From NCBI GenBank assembly GCA_024516035.1, contig CM044961.1, positions 18,419,374 through 18,483,373 on the forward strand: a DNA stretch of 64,000 nt. The letters are read 5' to 3'. The notes beneath the pieces were generated by a model. That model was not told where the DNA came from and did no database searches. It saw only the letters and a program-made list of their open reading frames with translations. How positions within the stretch are numbered: position 1 is the first letter of the stretch; each line of letters begins with the position of its first letter. Shown here piece after piece: positions 45,601 to 50,279 of the stretch. Made by a program: the position numbers and the translations under genes. The stretch is from Bactericera cockerelli (lineage: Eukaryota > Arthropoda > Insecta > Hemiptera > Triozidae).

Positions 45601-48600
45601 TCAAGAGCTCCAATTACAGAGGAAGTCAAGAACGCACTCAATCACGTGAGTACAAGTCTGACCGTGGAGACACATACAAGAGAAGTTATGATAGTAAAGA
45701 TGACCGATACAAATCAGCAAGCAGTGGGCGATATGCATCTCCTGAGAGGAAGAAGCACCGGGATGATGTTCCACGAGATAGTTACAGAGACAAATACAGT
45801 AGCTCAAGCAAACATGACAAATACAGTTCAAACAAAGATGATAGATATACACGAGATGATAAATATTCTAAAGAGAAAGAGGATAAGTATAGTTCAAGAG
45901 ATAAATACTCAGACAGGTCTAGTAGACATAATCATGATAGGGAACGATCACGATCTCCTAGGCGCCACAAAAGATATTGAAGGTGCACTTGGAAATCACT
46001 AATTATGCGTCCAGTATTTCTTAACTTTTTAAAAAAAATATGATCAAATATAGTACACAGTGATACATTAAGGTCAGTGCAAAATATCAGTAGTTCTACC
46101 AAAGTACTTACTCTATGTAATCTTACTCTTTAACAAAACTCAATAAACAATGTGTTGTAAGTTTCAAATACATCTTTGTAAAAAGGATGCAAAAAATAAT
46201 GTATTCACATTTATTATTATTTTTTAATTAACTCACCTTTTAGTTTGTATTACTAAAATGAACCTTGTTTGGTAGAAACTGAATATGCAAGTATAAGACA
46301 TTACCATTGAACCATAAAAAGTTCACATGGTGACAAAACTTATATTGTATACTCATCCATTTTGATGGGAGAGAAGTGACACAATACTTCTCATTTAGGT
46401 GCTGGGTCAACACAAGTGCACCAGAAGGTATTTGATAGTAAAAATTATTATTACTTTTATAAAAGACTTTGCTAAATTTATTTCATATTTGCTAAATCTA
46501 GAGAAAATGTTGTTCATTCCTTATACTACTGAAAATCTAGAAGTTTTTATTTCCCTCTTGACAAATGAAACAATTGTTAATAATAAAAAAGACATCAACA
46601 GACAAAATTTAATATGTCATAAATTTTGGTACAAAATGAGTTTTTTTTTGGAAAATTGCTAGGCTCAAGTAGGTATAGTAAAATCATTTATAACGAACAA
46701 TTGGCTAGGTATAGCATTCAAAATCTCCTGTCCCTTTGAGTCTTATGGAAAATTAACATTGGTATTGTTTATAACAAACATTGGCTATAAGGCACAATAT
46801 CGGTTTTAGATAACAAATTTTCAAGTCCATGGCTACTTCCTATCATTTTAACTTACAAAATTAATTTTGATACTGTTTGAATAAAACAGAAAACATGTTT
46901 AGTCCTGCAGAACTTTGTCAATAAGTGACCTGTCTAATTTAGATCATTTTATTAGCACCTAGAAATCATAGTATTGTTTCAGATTTTGAATGAGTGAATT
47001 ATGTGTGTACCAGTATGTACCTTGTACCTACATACATAAATGTACATCTTTCATATTTTGTTTCTTATAATGTACATTATTCTCTATAAGCGATACATAT
47101 CAGATACAGTGAACTTATTCCTTATGGCCAATATATTGGTTATAGTGAAAATTGGCTATAAGGAACAAATCTGTCTGGTCCCTTGAAGTGTGTTATTAAC
47201 CATTTCTACTGTATAATATATGGTATGTTTCTCTTGTTACTTTATCTTACAACTGTTTTAGGTAAAACAGCATTATACATGTTTCCAAGTAACATATTGC
47301 TTATTTATTCCATAAATTGTAGAGGTTGACATGTGTTATAAATGATGAGTTATAAATTAAAAAAAAAAAAAGAAATCTTCATTAGACCACAGTAATTTTT
47401 TCTCTCAATGATAAAAGAGAGTTGTGTGTTGTCAAAACTTTTTTTTTCTTCAAAAGTTAAACATTAATGCATCAATCTTCTACTCGTCCCATTCCTGCAC
47501 CATCTTCACATTCAATCCCTCTGATCCTCCGTCTCGCCCCTCTCACTCTCATGGATACTGCTCTCACTATCGAAATTTGTATTTTCACTTTGAGCCAACA
47601 TAGCCCATGTGAATAGCTTTTTTTCCATTTACCACTTAGTTTTCTTGCAGTGTGTTGTATGAAACTGTTATATTCAGCACCTAATGCTCCATTGCAAGAT
47701 ACAATCATCGGTGTATGTGTGTTGTTGCCACCAGTTCATTTAATAACCAAATAATTCTAAAATCCAATAAAAAACAGCATATTTATTTTTAATTCTTAGA
47801 CTTGTGTCTTTTCAACTTGATTTTGGCTTAAAAACTTGTCAAATTGACTTTTATGTGTTATTAACATTTAAAAAAAGACCTTACCATTCTAGTACAAAAG
47901 AAAACTCAAGTTCAGCCAAAGAGGAACTTATGTGAGCCAACAAGGTAATGAAAGTTGGTACTTACCTCTTTGATGCTCTGGACAAGTTGTATCAATTCTT
48001 CTGGAGCTCCATCAAGATCTACATTGAATTTGATGGGCTCTTTCTATGAACAGATTAAATGAAAAAAATATTTATAGATTGAAGTTACAATGAAAAACTT
48101 TGAGGTATCAACTATCATGAGAGGGTTAATAGTAAAACTATGGAAGAATACTTTGATAGAAGTCGAAGAGAAATCAATCAATATGATCAAGTCAGACATA
48201 CATAAATATGGTGCTTCAAATATAAATGACCAATAAGAGGTAAGAAGGGACTAGGATTTGCATGTAAGATACAGTAGAACCTCAATTTTACCATACAGAA
48301 AAATAATTTTAAGTCAATTAATTGCTAACATTGTGGTCCAGGGTAAAATGTGATCCAATAGTATTTAAATGTTAAAAAACCAACTGCTTCTTGACCATTC
48401 TCTTTTGGTCTAACTTTAGCTTTCTCAACTACCATTGGATAGTTTACATTTTTTAATAAATACTATTGGATGATCAGAAGGTAATTTGCTAGTTGACCAA
48501 CAAACCAAAAGGCCCTCCACTTCTCCCTTACCCATCAGTTATCCACCAAAAGGATTAATTCATGATGGTGATGACTTCTTTCACTATGCTCATCCTACAA

Positions 48601-49273
48601 GTTGTCTTTTCACTGTCCCATCCTCCAATGTTAATCTCCAACTACTGTTTCTGTATTCTTACCTTTTCTCACTGGTTATGTATCTCTTAAATGTTCTCTT
48701 TCTTAAGATCTATCATCATTCTCACACTTTTATGTAATTATTATTATACTTGGCCTCAAAGGTTCTGAAGGATCTTGCTCTTTCTAAAATTCTCCCTAAA
48801 TCAATCATCTTAATATGATCAATAAATAAATCAATTTTATATATATAAAAAAAACTTTTTGATAACATTGGAAAGGTAATTTCAATCTACATCATATTAT
48901 TATGGTGAACAATTCACTTGCAAACAATAAATGTGTAATATTTTTTTTATATTTATTTACCTATCTTGAAAGAAAAAAAAATATACTTGTGAGGATTTCT
49001 CATCAATGATTTTTCAACAAACAGTTTTTTGGCTCCTTGAAAATTAAAAAGTTACAATTTCAAATATGAAGTTGCCAATCTCAGTCATCAATAAATTATA
49101 TGTACAACATAAAAAAAATCCTTGAGGTGTACAGTTAGTCTATATTAATTTTACAATAGTTGAAATATGTTGGATTTGATTTCCTACAAAACTTTTAAAA
49201 TCCATCCTATACATCTTCTTACCTCTGGTTGAAGGAGAAGATATGGTGGGGTTGGCTTTGGGCCACTCATCAT
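11366..49273 (-). CDS. Unrecognised multi-exon membrane protein gene (gene 2)
   Basis: Fifteen coding exons on the minus strand, in transcript order: 49223-49273, 47966-48043, 42904-43003, 42111-42275, 36005-36228, 35213-35452, 32978-33232, 29137-29435, 27374-27565, 24283-24405, 20218-20422, 19263-19419, 13511-13828, 12559-12738, 11366-11706. Phases agree throughout, except one apparent 1-nt deletion in exon 4 and a mismatch across the scaffold gap. About 975 codons are visible. The start is MMSGPKPTPPYLLLQPE. The N-terminal two thirds is helical and charged. Two hydrophobic blocks (FFFGIFIPWCSPLGIRALV, and LGTLVLTILFPVACVLTTL) suggest membrane insertion. The tail is Ser/Gly/Lys-rich and ends SKLGKK. 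I do not recognise the family. The first two exons are short and join by phase and splice sites only. Five donors and the stop codon lie in tandem repeats. Confidence 0.75.
11740..12400. repeat. Intron with repeat block
   Basis: About 11749-11865 is a second copy of the 8770-8885 block, in the same orientation. The rest is A+T-rich with no gene signal. Confidence 0.55.
12559..12738 (-). CDS. Gene 2 exon 14 (tail)
   Basis: The acceptor is attgttcaccag and the donor AGCGCAG|gtaaag. In the only frame that fits both neighbours it reads RPGPTAAEGDPGTGRKKFQG, then KYNDSSAVLDSLQPSAAPKT and ends GGSFESAG. Two other frames are open but do not fit the neighbouring phases. Confidence 0.75.
12800..12950 (+). 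repeat. SINE family A, full-looking copy
   Basis: A tRNA-like head (TAGCTTGATCGATAAGGCGG, then GGTTCAAGTCCCGG as B box) is joined to a body with GAGTAGTTGTGATATCACGA. Related copies are at about 14165-14300 (+), 20470-20590 (-), 51215-51310 (+), 57040-57115 (+) and 63505-63640 (-). Confidence 0.7.
12951..13510. other. A+T-rich intron, nothing recognised
   Basis: It contains poly-T and poly-A runs and no splice-bounded coding segment on either strand. Confidence 0.5.
13511..13828 (-). CDS. Gene 2 exon 13 (tail)
   Basis: The acceptor is aactttgcag and the donor GCAGCAG|gtaaga. It reads a Gly-rich start, then QVTGIILIASEDKLRGQHNR and YYSEVERDSFYGGDERGRHQ, ending PAAG. It expects one base from the preceding exon, whereas exon 12 leaves two. 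Either another exon lies in or near the gap, or the run of seven G at its start is miscounted. Confidence 0.7.
13931..14021 (+). repeat. LINE 3' fragment, copy 1
   Basis: Matches 33285-33375 almost exactly and shares GGTAATGCTGCCAGCGTGTT and an AATAAAATA end. This is the 3' tip of a retroposon, inserted separately in two introns of gene 2. Confidence 0.65.
14022..14940. repeat. A+T-rich intron with SINE A remnant
   Basis: About 14165-14300 is a diverged family A SINE (TTCGTAACCTGGAGGTCAGA). The remainder is A+T-rich. Near 14905 the phrase GCGGGTTACACCCGCCGCTT marks the edge of the repeat that carries the next microsatellite. Confidence 0.5.
14941..15617. repeat. Long degenerate (CA)n microsatellite
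   Basis: Nearly 700 bp of CA/CAC/CCA repeats with TCACA and TACAC variants. Long open frames on both strands here (His/Thr or Cys/Val) are by-products of the repeat. Confidence 0.95.
15618..16190. repeat. ~190-bp tandem repeat, 5' flank of LINE region
   Basis: A unit containing GGCGTAGCTCAAGAA, TTTCTCGCT and GATAGGTCGTCACTTCAAAT occurs twice in full and once in part. It ends with CATACATACACACATACATG next to the LINE. This is probably transposon-derived; no coding role is seen. Confidence 0.6.
16194..18954 (-). mobile_element. Non-LTR retrotransposon with C-terminal zinc fingers, cut by gap
   Basis: This encodes a reverse transcriptase for target-primed retrotransposition. From the gap edge the frame shows the end of an endonuclease-like domain (ACDTDHRLIRANI), then RT blocks: KNNKSPGNDNITGEML, ENYRGISLL, CGFRSGKSTTDMI, DISKAFDSVDRGML, VRQGCVIAPLLF and the catalytic LMFADDCALVAET. 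The C-terminal part has YLGSIIQNNGKIDKEI, RWAGHVSRM and three Cys-His fingers (CPVC, CGIC and CTACGRTCKTPAGLKSH). One frameshift splits it at an eight-base A run (plus 17376-17383); seven would keep it open. It sits in the intron between gene 2 exons 12 and 13. The 5' end is lost in the N gap. Confidence 0.9.
18955..19054. other. Scaffold gap, 100 N
   Basis: Exactly 100 N, the usual placeholder for a gap of unknown length. It separates the LINE from the 35-bp array at gene 2 exon 12; an exon of gene 2 may be missing here. Confidence 0.99.
19055..19290. repeat. 35-bp array at exon 12 donor, 7 copies seen
   Basis: The plus unit is TATGACGGCAGTTAAGGCTA followed by GGAGAACACTCACCA. On the minus strand each unit holds the exon's last bases and the donor, GCCGTCATATG|gtgagt. 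Copies start at 19055, 19090, 19125, 19160, 19195, 19230 and 19265, the last being the true junction. The array enters the gap, so the copy number is unknown. Confidence 0.93.
19263..19419 (-). CDS. Gene 2 exon 12, hydrophobic
   Basis: The acceptor is atatttcag and the donor GTCATATG|gtgagt. It reads FIGKGLTRHVNRVWNYLIKG, then a strongly hydrophobic stretch starting VLGTLVLTILFPVACV and ending LLLALTAVIW, long enough for one or two membrane passes. Its donor is repeated as a 35-bp array running into the scaffold gap. It leaves two bases, which do not fit the next exon seen. Confidence 0.8.
19437..20170. repeat. Intron, repeats only
   Basis: About 19545-19690 (TTTTCCCAAACCTACTTGGG, then GTCGGCATTGTTCAACCTCA) matches a block at 62560-62665. 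The rest is A+T-rich with no gene signal. Confidence 0.5.
20218..20422 (-). CDS. Gene 2 exon 11
   Basis: The acceptor is acttcctcag and the donor ACACGG|gttagt. It reads IFIPWCSPLGIRALVCIEPF, then SQVNGTLFPRKFSLTPTLCS and LLHLCRHISKSRTYFETKP. It joins exon 10 in phase 0, giving the first hydrophobic block across the junction. Confidence 0.8.
20470..20600 (-). repeat. SINE family A copy
   Basis: The body complement (TCACTTTCGTGATATCACAA) and head complement (ACCACCGACCTCCAGGTTAC) place it in family A on the minus strand. Confidence 0.65.
20884..21310. repeat. ~45-bp minisatellite, about nine copies
   Basis: The unit contains AGTAGGGTTAGGTAAAATAC and ATAGAAGGCCATGCCTCAAG. Copies differ by point changes (GGATAATATATAG, CTCAGGTTTATAG). 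It lies between gene 2 exons 10 and 11 but not at a splice junction. The GGGTTAGG core is coincidental to the unit, not a telomere array. Confidence 0.9.
21480..22735. mobile_element. Older repeat split by a hAT insertion
   Basis: The outer parts (21480-21668 and 22697-22735) are an inverted copy of the family at 95-330, sharing GTTCAGGACGAGCCAA and TTGGCTGGAGACC. It is interrupted by the element at 21669-22696. Confidence 0.65.
21669..22696. mobile_element. Non-autonomous hAT-type transposon with 8-bp duplication
   Basis: The ends CAGTGCCGGATTA and TAATCCGGCACTG are exact inverted repeats. CTGGAGAC is duplicated on both sides (21661-21668 and 22697-22704), the 8-bp duplication typical of hAT. 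The interior repeats the phrase GCGGATTTGG with AGATGCCAAG and has no transposase. An LINE-tail-like hairpin lies at about 22231-22270. Confidence 0.85.
22825..23050. repeat. A+T minisatellite
   Basis: Imperfect units of about 16-27 bp built from TTTATTTATAACATTTTAAA. It directly follows a SINE remnant (CCTTCCGCATGGCAAACGAG). Confidence 0.9.
23117..23189 (+). tRNA. tRNA-like SINE head
   Basis: A 7-bp acceptor stem pairs exactly (GTCCCGG with CCGGGAC). The A box is TAGCTCAGTGG and the B box GGTTCGAAACC. No normal anticodon stem forms. The flank CATTTGGCATTTTTACCACA recurs in related form at 34935-34975 and, reversed, at 63700-63890, so this is a repeated retroposon rather than a tRNA gene. 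Confidence 0.45.
23309..24290. repeat. 30-bp and 53-bp arrays at exon 10 donor
   Basis: The first ~330 bp are 30-bp units (ATCTACACATGAATGAACCA, then CTTACCATTG). From about 23640 the unit grows to ~53 bp with CCCCGAAGAAGAAAGCTTCT. On the minus strand the long unit carries TTCTTCTTCGGG|gtaagtgg, the last 12 exon bases plus donor of exon 10. Short and long units alternate near 23770-23870 and 24000-24060, a higher-order pattern. Confidence 0.92.
24283..24405 (-). CDS. Gene 2 exon 10
   Basis: Forty-one codons. The acceptor is ctccccag and the donor CTTCTTCGGG|gtaagt. It reads PVFLVEKEVTRSSSTRWPLW, then THRTWAWTWNTMFFFG. It is Trp-rich and leads into the first hydrophobic block. The donor is the edge of a tandem array; the acceptor half of the exon is duplicated at 24599-24673. 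Confidence 0.82.
24599..24673 (-). pseudogene. Partial duplicate of gene 2 exon 10 with acceptor
   Basis: Seventy-five bases repeat 24349-24423 essentially exactly: the acceptor region plus the first 57 bases of exon 10. It has no donor and lies just upstream of the real exon in the transcript, so it presents a decoy 3' splice site. Confidence 0.85.
24821..24931. other. Near-perfect 52-bp palindrome, 7-nt loop
   Basis: The arms 24821-24872 and 24880-24931 pair with a single mismatch and the loop is CCTGTGC. The arm opens TTTCATGAACCAGGAAACGA. It could be a foldback element or form an RNA hairpin in the gene 2 intron. Nothing coding. Confidence 0.9.
25043..25096. other. Perfect 23-bp palindrome, 8-nt loop
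   Basis: The arm is GTAGTCATCTGATATGCTGA followed by AAT; its exact complement follows after GACTAATA. It lies about 110 bp past the larger palindrome and may mark the edge of the same element. Confidence 0.9.
25097..25300 (+). repeat. LINE 3' tail with AATGCC/GGCATT hairpin
   Basis: GTGGCAGAG, the stem AATGCC-TAA-GGCATT, and AACTTCGCCCC are followed by CGGATTACAAAACAATTG and an A-rich end. A diverged copy is at 28612-28700. Confidence 0.6.
25600..26045. repeat. Cluster of SINE heads and a dispersed repeat
   Basis: About 25645-25715 has a tRNA-like head (GGTGTAACGGTTGTGACTAC). About 25740-25925 is a dispersed repeat, seen inverted and split by hAT at 57800-57949 and 59055-59130. About 25945-26030, on the minus strand, is a tRNA-Gly-like SINE (TTAGCTCAGTGGTTAAGCAC). 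Confidence 0.6.
26077..27373. repeat. 19/22/29-bp array at exon 9 donor, ~1.3 kb
   Basis: Plus units are GAGGAGTACCTACCTGGTT with extra GAG or GGGTTT inserts. On the minus strand every unit carries CAACCAG|gtaggtactcct, the exon 9 end and donor. The unit types are mixed in irregular order, as from unequal exchange. Roughly 55-60 copies are estimated by eye. Confidence 0.95.
27374..27565 (-). CDS. Gene 2 exon 9
   Basis: Sixty-four codons, phase 0 at both ends. The acceptor is cggtttccag and the donor CCAACCAG|gtaggt. It reads REPVLLKELRKVKTPTRTFQ, then WPTQIWFPQHWVVKRNFQG, and ends RSDPNQ. The donor forms the edge of a 1.3 kb tandem array whose units copy the junction. Confidence 0.82.
27600..29060. 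repeat. Intron, A+T-rich with SINE B and LINE-tail remnants
   Basis: About 28340-28560 is a reversed family B SINE. About 28612-28760 is a diverged LINE tail. The remainder is A+T-rich and no exon is seen on either strand. Confidence 0.5.
29137..29435 (-). CDS. Gene 2 exon 8
   Basis: The acceptor is cgtccctcag and the donor GAGAGAG|gtgaga. It reads GIPQLLIDQAQATVLMHRAI, then RARTKDLL-like basic helices, and RGELRSTEARFILENKWSGH. It ends in phase 0 with FMRE. No repeat array is seen at this donor. Confidence 0.82.
29516..30770. repeat. Intron with LINE tail and MITE
   Basis: About 29750-29965 (minus) is a LINE tail with an ATTGCC/GGCAAT hairpin and AATAAAG. About 30080-30215 is a copy of the MITE seen at 2357. 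About 30590-30750 holds the GTCGAAGGCGAAAC repeat. No coding exon. Confidence 0.55.
30775..31732. repeat. 44-bp array at duplicated exon 7 donor
   Basis: The unit is ACCTTCTCCCAACAGCACTA followed by TTATAGTACCTTGAGACTAT and GCCT. About 12 units run from 31187 to 31730, with degraded exon 7 pieces and single units before that. On the minus strand each unit carries GGGAGAAG or GGGCGAAG|gtaggcatag, the exon 7 end and donor. Confidence 0.93.
31733..31930 (-). pseudogene. Truncated duplicate of gene 2 exon 7
   Basis: About 198 bases match the 3' part of exon 7 almost perfectly, including the donor GGCGAAG|gtaggc. The 5' part of the exon and its acceptor are missing; the copy starts where LVLILEKE is encoded. 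It could be spliced only from a weak upstream AG. Shorter degraded copies of the same exon lie at about 30800-30890 and 31085-31160. Confidence 0.85.
31921..32760. repeat. ~173-bp tandem repeat carrying 29 bases of exon 7
   Basis: Four to five units begin GCGTCTCCTTCTCCAGTATC, an exon 7 fragment, and continue with GGTACCTTGAGTACAGCACT and a T-rich tail. Copies sit near 31921, 32094, 32266, 32440 and, shortened, 32595. It fills the space between exon 7 and its truncated duplicate. Confidence 0.9.
32815..32955 (+). repeat. LINE 3' tail with AAAGCC/GGCTTT hairpin
   Basis: GGTGGAAGAG, stem AAAGCC-ACA-GGCTTT, AACCTCGCCCC, then CCAATAAAGAGTTAAA and TAA repeats ending 25 bases before the exon 7 donor. 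Confidence 0.65.
32978..33232 (-). CDS. Gene 2 exon 7
   Basis: The acceptor is ttcgcctcag and the donor GGCGAAG|gtaggc. It reads QKLDLRLFNRDLMRRALPPL, then ETRGWFLHFREKLINQLKG and MKEYLGRVYASILNSQELQA. It has 255 bases, divisible by three. A near-identical partial copy lies at 31733-31930, downstream in the transcript. Confidence 0.85.
33240..34180. repeat. Intron with exon 7 edge duplication and repeats
   Basis: About 33484-33550 repeats the exon 7 acceptor edge (33193-33255). About 33285-33375 is the LINE fragment also at 13931. About 33760-33840 is a perfect 27-bp inverted repeat. About 33950-34200 is a common invertebrate-type repeat with CTGTCTGTCGG and TGTAACGCGCAAATCTCGGA. Confidence 0.6.
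34181..35212. repeat. Intron, repeats only
   Basis: It continues the 33950 repeat to about 34600. About 34925-35000 shares CCTCCCATTTGG and ACCACATAATAATACGTC with the SINE at 23190-23240. No exon. Confidence 0.5.
35213..35452 (-). CDS. Gene 2 exon 6
   Basis: The acceptor is cgtcttccag and the donor CCCTCAG|gtgtgc. It reads DIVVGIPSLQAHNLDVRVHE, then GFVRKQLKRLQAEKLELSSE, an amphipathic helical region, and ends FVTPSG. Phase 1 at both ends. Confidence 0.82.
35453..36004. repeat. Intron with duplicated exon 5 donor
   Basis: TTCCTTACGTACCGAGCAGT followed by TTCAAGACTCC occurs at about 35925-35952 and again at 35994-36022 (the true exon edge). The intervening sequence ATATCCAGGTTGACTGTAAT is also doubled. 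Outside this the stretch is A+T-rich. Confidence 0.85.
36005..36228 (-). CDS. Gene 2 exon 5
   Basis: The acceptor is cttcctccag and the donor CTGCTCG|gtacgtaag. It reads EFEVPSLNFPGQHHKWRLSE, then LACGLRFLVITGRGRIVAHF. GC-rich coding sequence contrasts with A+T-rich flanks. The last ~22 bases and the donor are duplicated about 65 bp into the intron. Confidence 0.8.
36290..36480 (-). repeat. Retroposon 3' end with poly(A), copy 1
   Basis: It starts with a long T run and continues AACAAGAATTGTGCTT to GGCACCTTGTTTTGTGAT. A second copy lies at 41385-41580. Orientation is minus, from the T run. Confidence 0.7.
37610..39465 (+). CDS. Partial reverse transcriptase-RNase H of the inserted LINE
   Basis: The protein copies element RNA at the target site and degrades RNA in hybrids. 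Visible RT motifs are GCPQGGVLSPILW, the catalytic GYADDIVII, and VKYLGVTLDKKLTW. The thumb region has PLITYGSLVWWP. RNase H motifs follow: VVWYTDGSKTKDGTGAG, FQAEVLAIL, ILSDSQAAI and VPGHTGVEGNEKADQLA. A Cys-rich finger (CRKCLESEETATHILLECPA) ends the frame. Endonuclease and early RT domains are missing. No stop interrupts about 618 codons. RNase H points to an I-like or related clade. Confidence 0.9.
37610..39564 (+). mobile_element. 5'-truncated LINE with RT and RNase H, 13-bp duplication
   Basis: GTAAACTTGTGTA is present at both borders (37597-37609 and 39565-39577), a clear target duplication. The 3' end is a short run of TAATG repeats. The single open frame to 39465 begins within the reverse transcriptase and continues through RNase H. 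The insertion lies in the tail of another LINE, so it is the younger of the two. Confidence 0.88.
39845..41380. other. A+T-rich intron, MITE remnant only
   Basis: About 39870-39950 holds a copy of the GACGTTTTTGTAATACCTC MITE. Otherwise no exon or clear repeat was recognised on either strand. Confidence 0.5.
41385..41740 (-). repeat. Retroposon 3' end copy 2 and tRNA-like SINE
   Basis: About 41400-41580 matches 36305-36480. About 41655-41730, on the minus strand, resembles the tRNA-like sequence at 4101-4186, with B box GGTTCGGATCCC. Confidence 0.6.
42111..42275 (-). CDS. Gene 2 exon 4 (1-nt frameshift)
   Basis: The acceptor is a C-rich tract ending in cag and the donor AGAGG|gtgagtg. It reads TEGGCTLPRKSAKLINVKDL, then FLPPSFDELDAVAVDSKG. 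Near the end the frame must shift for exon 5 to follow. One extra A in the AAA run (plus strand TTT at 42137-42139) gives GKQLDSLRERG and restores phase. This is most simply a homopolymer error. Confidence 0.75.
42904..43003 (-). CDS. Gene 2 exon 3
   Basis: The acceptor is gtcctcag and the donor ACTCAG|gtcagtg. It reads VGEQFLYHWKTFPIVIPNPA, then ISAINGSNDTPYS with one base left over. The WKTFPIVIPNP motif looks globular and conserved, but I do not recognise it. Confidence 0.7.
43080..43680. repeat. SINE cluster in gene 2 intron
   Basis: About 43125-43240 is a diverged family B copy. About 43560-43650, on the minus strand, is a tRNA-Gly-like SINE (CTCAGTGGTAAAAAATACTC, then TTTTGGGTTCGATCCC). 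Confidence 0.55.
44413..45980 (+). CDS. Pre-mRNA-splicing factor 38B
   Basis: PRPF38 proteins act in spliceosome activation as part of the B complex in the nucleus. Two coding exons, 44413-44686 and 45052-45980, join within a Gly codon (ACAG|gtatgg; tttcag before GTATGTG) to give about 400 residues. The first part carries NNILPLWGNERTMNMNPLVL and HLEPWEKGSRKTAGQTG. The second opens MCGGVRGVGAGGIVSTAYCL, then FMYIRYTQPPADLWNWYEDY, WHGTLFPRIPVP, all hallmarks of PRPF38B. The C-terminal third is Gly-rich, then Arg/Ser/Lys/Asp-rich, ending RSPRRHKRY. It starts at MSAEDWNAQ, preceded by A+T-rich leader. It lies inside the gene 2 intron between exons 2 and 3, on the opposite strand. Confidence 0.96.
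46142..46147 (+). terminator. Probable poly(A) signal of PRPF38B
   Basis: AATAAA about 160 bases after the stop codon, in an A+T-rich 3' UTR. It is the first exact hexamer after the gene. Confidence 0.6.
46360..46440 (-). repeat. Dispersed repeat fragment
   Basis: GAGAAGTGACACAATACTTC and GTGCTGGGTCAACAC match the element at 25850-25910 and, inverted, 57830-57890. Confidence 0.6.
46441..47465. repeat. A+T-rich intron with terminal-repeat-like tracts
   Basis: Repeated phrases such as TTGGCTATAAGG and ACAAATTTTCAAGTCC occur. They resemble the ends of Tc1/pogo-type elements, but no complete element could be bounded. Confidence 0.35.
47472..47708 (-). pseudogene. Transposon-derived reading-frame remnant
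   Basis: Seventy-eight codons with RKLSGKWKKSYSHGLCWLKV and IQISIVRAVSMRVRGARRRI. Such wording is familiar to me from the ends of repeated, transposon-linked invertebrate proteins, but I cannot name the family. It has no splice context and is probably a decayed fragment. Confidence 0.35.
47966..48043 (-). CDS. Gene 2 exon 2
   Basis: Twenty-six codons with acceptor gttcatag and donor AAAGAG|gtaag. It reads KEPIKFNVDLDGAPEELIQL, then VQSIKE, which continues naturally into VGEQFLYHW of exon 3. PRPF38B lies in the following intron on the other strand. Confidence 0.65.
48051..49222. other. Gene 2 intron 1, A+T-rich
   Basis: No exon, RNA gene or clear repeat was recognised. Confidence 0.5.
49223..49273 (-). 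CDS. Gene 2 exon 1 (start codon)
   Basis: Seventeen codons, MMSGPKPTPPYLLLQPE, followed by donor CAGAG|gtaaga. Either of two adjacent ATGs could start translation. No in-frame coding continuation upstream was pursued, and a 5' UTR exon probably precedes it. Assignment depends on phase-0 joining to exon 2. Confidence 0.6.
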
Positions 49274-50279
49274 CAGCCCTACAATTCTAGGTCAGCTTGT
49301 GTTCCCTATTTGATGTGAATCTTGGTAAACCATTGAGAAGTTTGAATTGCTCTAACTAGAAAAAGAATCTGAAACAAAAGGAAAAGCAGGTACGTCAAGG
49401 AAGTAGAACTAAGCAGTAAAGCTACAGGTGATGCTCTCTTGTCAGGTTAACTGTACTGATAAAGCAAAACCCAGGTCAGAAAAGCCCACAATACCAATAA
49501 ATCTGGACTAGACTTTGAGAATAAATAGGAATTATGCTTTTTGAATATCAAAGAAATATTTGTTTACCTAGGTCAGTGCAGCTTCTACACTCTCAATTGC
49601 TTCTACTTTTTTTTTTACTAGGATAAGGCTAGTTTTTAGAGGTAATTTATGAGAGTATAACTACCAGGTACCTACCTAGTTTAAATTGTCAAAAAATATC
49701 TCATCACCTGGGTGGGAGTTAAAACCATCAGGATACTATTTCTTAGAACCTAGAGCACCAGTTGGTATCTATTTCAGAAATGGTTGGTTCAGGTGGCCAA
49801 GCATGCTGCAGGAAGAATATACAATGACAGTAACAGTACCTACTGTTGAAAGATATGCTCTGCTGATTTTGGAAGTCTGTCTTCATCAAAAATGTGATTA
49901 AGAAAAGAAATCTAATACTCAATGTTGAAGTGATATGGAGATACTATTGCTCATGCATGTCTAACTAAATTCATAATAAAACTTGCTCTATTTTAAACTA
50001 GCCCACTAGCTTGAAAATGACACAAACTTTTAATGCAATTACCAACACTACTAACCTTAGAGACATAATTTTAAGTGATTGGAATGATTATAGCCCTTTC
50101 ACATTTATACTATTAATATTTCTTCAAGTTCAAGTGGGACCCTCACAAATTATTGGTATAAGTATAAGGGCTGTTGGCTACAAAAGCTCTGTCACTGTGA
50201 CCTTAGATAGATCATTTGTGACATGCCTGTACTCTTAAGACATTAAAGCTATTATGTAGCTTAACCCAGATGGGGCTGC

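Noticed and set aside
45523..46002. 160-codon frame overlapping the PRPF38B tail
   Set aside because: Shadow frame in Arg/Ser-rich repetitive coding sequence; no start context or splice support.
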